A DNA stretch of 64,000 nt. It comes from Vigna angularis. Taxonomy: Eukaryota > Streptophyta > Magnoliopsida > Fabales > Fabaceae. A model generated the notes under the pieces. It ran no database searches and was not told the DNA's origin. It saw nothing but the letters and a program-made list of their open reading frames with translations. Below are positions 60,655-64,000 of this stretch, piece after piece (position 1 is the stretch's first letter; every line of letters begins with the position of its first letter). The position numbers and the translations under genes are program-made. Location: NCBI RefSeq assembly GCF_016808095.1, contig NC_068979.1, positions 28,725,960 through 28,789,959 on the forward strand. Reading direction: 5' to 3'.

Positions 60655-63285
60655 TGTAACATCCCAAAATATAGTAATTTACCATAATCAGAATTAATTA
60701 CATTAAGCTAATAAAACAGTGCAGTCTTACAAAACCGAACGAGCGTTAAATACCGAACGGCATAAACAGACAGAAATAAAACGAACGCGATACAAGTAAG
60801 AGTTCAGAGACGAACGGTCTTACAAGACTATGACCGAACGTTCACAAATAAACTATAACAAAACTAAAATACACATGTGAGCGCTCTAAGGCTCGGCTTT
60901 AACTTCCACATCCACCAGGTTAGCGTCTTCCAAATTTTCTTCTTCTAGCACTTCTTCAAGTGACGCACCTCCAACTGCTCACATCCACAACGGATGATCA
61001 TTGCAATGATAGGACGAACGTACAGATACAAAGGACAACACAAGGAAAAACGGAAGGGTAAGCTTATAATATTTAATTCATACATTCAACATATACGTTC
61101 AACATTCCAACTCACACATACAACATACAATTTAACACAATGTAACATAGAATTATATATATAAATATAAGACCGACCGTCCGGACTGTATGAACCGTGT
61201 AGCTACAGGCGTCCTTGCACCCGAGTGGTGTAATAACTGGGATACACTCAACAGCTGCCACTCGAGGTTAGTCCGTTCTTACGTTGCCCATGTTAACTTA
61301 TGGACTAAGGACCTCCTGCCATTCCCACACATGAAATACTCTCCTCTACGTGAAGATGAGTATCACGGAATATCAGGATGGACCAAGCCAGCATTAGCAA
61401 TAGCCACAGTCATACTTTACCAATTAATATCCAACATATATGAGACGTTCCTCCCTGGAACGCTCGTTCAAATTCCATAATCGTATAATCATGTAATATA
61501 GTGTTCACACGTCTTAATATTTCATATTCATAACATTTTCATTCTATGTTCCACTTTCTTAAAAAGACGTACGTTCAACTTTATGAAGGAATAGGACGAA
61601 CGTTAAAAACCAGAGTTAGAAGAACCCATAATCAACCCAGAAGACTCCAGAATAACAAAACCATTTTTCAGAATATTTTAAGTATCAAGAGATCTGATTG
61701 ACTCAACGGGGACGAAGGTACATCAAAGGAATATTTAACTACGTTGGGGACCTTTTATTTAAAAGGGGTCGACTGTCAGTCAATGACCGAACGAACCAAT
61801 ATACATTTACCAATTATTTGGACGAACGCTATTTACGTTCGTTAAAATATCAAGGATAAGGACGAGCGTTCAATCTAAGACCGAACACTTCATTAATGCG
61901 AACGCTAGGTAGATGACCGAGCACCAATCATGACGAACGCTTGGTATGAGCCCGAGCACCATTTAAGACGAACGCCTCGGTATAAGACCGAGCGCTATTT
62001 AGAACTAACGTTCGGTATGAGACCGAACGCTACGTAGGACGAACGTTCGATATAAGACCGAACGATATTCAGGACGAACGTTCGGTAGAAGACCGAACGC
62101 TACTTAATTCAATATTATTCAATTTAAGGCGTACGACAACTCTATGCTAAGCCGAACGCTCAAACATAGTGATTCAATGAAGACGCTTGTTCTCAAACCG
62201 AACTCTTTCCAAATGAAAGAATTCTACTCTAAGTCTTTATCAGGGAAACCGAACGGTGTAAGACCGTATAGTGACGAGCGTAATTTATCATAGTAAGAAT
62301 TATCATATCCAGATTTTTCCAACAATCTTAACTTAACATTTTTCATACGATTCATACTTTATAACTTCACATCAATATTACTTTGCAAACTTTAGGGAAT
62401 TCATCATATTAATAACTCATACATTACAGTATTCATCCATCTTTCATACGTATCAAACCAACATGCAGTTCAACCAAATCAGAAATCATATTCACTATCA
62501 GTGAACGTTCATAACAGTTCAAACAGTACACTTTTCATACATTCAATTCAGATCATACAACATGCAAGTATAAATTAAACATATAAGCTTCCCTTACCTG
62601 GATAGCAGTGTACGTCCTAATGCAAAAGTTGGGTTTGTCTCTTACAGCGTTCTACCCTCAGTTTCACTAGACACTTTCACTTGATCTAAATACCAAAATC
62701 AGAGATTACTCAGATACAGTCCATGCATGAACCGAGAGCATGGTTTCGTATGAAACCCTAAATGGACAACTACTAGAGAAAGGAACTTACTAGCTTAGAT
62801 TCCAATTCTGTTCGGTCCAAAAGGAAGATCACAGTTGGACAAACGTTCCTACGGTTCTGAAATGGAATTCGGAGAAAAGCTTGGTGAGTTACAGTAGAGA
62901 GAAGTTTGGGAGGTTCTAGAGAGAAGTTGGAGAAGATGAAGGTTTGAGTTTCGTGAGGTAGAAGATGAGTGGTGCAGGTGAGAGAGAGTTTTCAAAAATC
63001 TAGTTTTGTTAACTCACGTTCGTTTGAACGAACGTCTCCCAAGCCGACACCTGCACACCAAACTCTGAATTGGAAGCTTCTCCCGCGACAGGTGGCGTGT
63101 GTGCATGTGGTGCAAAGTGCATTTTTAATGCTTTCAGAGGAATGATGGGGTGGGGTTTTCTGTGTACGTTAGAGGGCTGGTTTACAGATTAGGGTGGTGG
63201 GTTTGTAATGGGATAAGCATTGATGTGGTGTGCATTAATTTGATGTGACAGAGATTTATTACTACTAATTAATCAGGGTCTCACA
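60655..63285 (-). mobile_element. Ty3-type LTR, minus strand, no visible duplication
   Basis: About 2.63 kb from TGTGAGACCCTG (63285) to GGGATGTTACA (60655). Related to the LTRs at 18944 and 49055 but diverged. GACGAACG motifs at 61820-62100. The flanks CTTTA and GTAGT do not match and there is no primer site beside it, so it is a rearranged solo or truncated LTR. Confidence 0.75.
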
Positions 63286-64000
63286 GTAGTTAGTATGGTT
63301 ACGGGTGAGGGGCTGTTGGAGATGAAGGCTCCTCCAGAGTTTGGAGTTCGGCCACGGTATCCTCATCTCAGGTGTCTTCCCCTTTGATGGAGGCCAGTGC
63401 ACTCCTTAAATTGGCAGAAGACTCAAAATTGTTGGCAAGCCTCATTGGATGAAACTGTCGGTAGCTTTGATTGGAGGATGAGGAGTGTCGGTAGCTGTGA
63501 TTGGAGGGTTGCAGAAATTATTGGGTTGGTGACAGATTCTGGGAATAATTGGTGGGGAATAATTAGAGGGTTGGTGAAGTGGGGGAAGGTAGAAGTGGAC
63601 CGTTGGAAGATTGTGCGAATCATTACAGGGGCCCAGGAACGACGGGTGATCAAGACGAGCGGTAGAAAGTGGGAATGATGGACGAGCGGTAGATGAGGGG
63701 AAATCATGGACGAGCGGTAGGGGGGAGTGAGATGGACGAGCGGTAGAAGAGGCGAAGTGATTAGGACGAGCGGCAGTAAGACAGGAATGATTAGGACGAG
63801 CGGTAGAAGAATGGAAGGGAGGGTCAGGACGAGCGGTAGAAGACTGGAATTAGCTGGGCGAACGGTAGAAAGGGGAAGTGATGGACGAGCGGTAGGAAGG
63901 AAAGTGATGGACGAGCGGTAGGGGGAATGATTAGGACGAACGCCTCACCACACTCTTTGCCGAACGCTATTTGTTTCCTGGCCGAACGCGTAAAACCGAA
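63286..64000 (+). repeat. Second copy of the 28.2-kb Ogre/Tat-like LTR segment
   Basis: Near-identical to 28211-28960, including the GGACGAGCGGTAGAA array (63655-63935) but one array unit shorter. It continues past the window end. Confidence 0.93.

Overview
This is a repeat-dominated plant nuclear window. It has A/T-rich non-coding DNA, spliced genes with GT-AG introns, (TA)n microsatellites, and nested Ty3-type LTR retrotransposons with Mutator-like (MULE) foldback elements. A PPR gene remnant, an A-type cytochrome P450 remnant and the style of the repeats suggest a legume. CpG-rich GGACG/CGTCC arrays of this kind are, from memory, common in Vigna, so a Phaseoleae legume (probably Vigna) is my inference and not proven here.

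Layout. 1-2507: tandem array of a 282-bp satellite. 2823-4745 (minus): a spliced Ulp1-like (C48) cysteine protease gene with all catalytic residues. 4814-5526: a 713-bp foldback MULE. 7113-7787: the open C-terminal part of an EMB1006-like PPR gene. 9074-11271: the same satellite in inverted orientation, with units in mirror order to the left array. About 12071-35413: remains of a large Ogre/Tat-like element with non-coding interior. Its 3' LTR is split by a 2.7-kb solo LTR (18944-27840, target duplication CTATG), which is itself split by a complete non-coding Athila-like element (19294-25501, target duplication AACCT). Further LTR and MULE pieces and several short-motif arrays follow. A 100-N assembly gap lies at 36042-36141, next to a perfect 69-bp inverted repeat.

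36870-45150: a 5'-truncated Tat-lineage Ty3 retrotransposon. It has an open gag-pol with two RNase H domains, a two-exon antisense gene, a polypurine tract and a 3' LTR. 46366-46640 is a P450 pseudogene fragment beside a MULE-like end. 49039-51651 is an LTR with its primer-binding site on the minus strand, next to a copia reverse-transcriptase scrap. The right end (55-64 kb) is a mosaic of MULE ends, LTRs, a second intact copy of the 713-bp foldback element with a 9-bp target duplication, and a repeat of the 28.2-kb segment running off the window.

No complete, clearly functional host gene is certain. The best coding candidates are the Ulp1-like gene, the antisense gene of the Tat element, the gag-pol reading frame and the PPR remnant. 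The most unusual property is that one short CpG-rich motif family (GGACGAGCGTCC / GGACGAACG) is amplified as arrays inside at least four unrelated transposon families in this one window.
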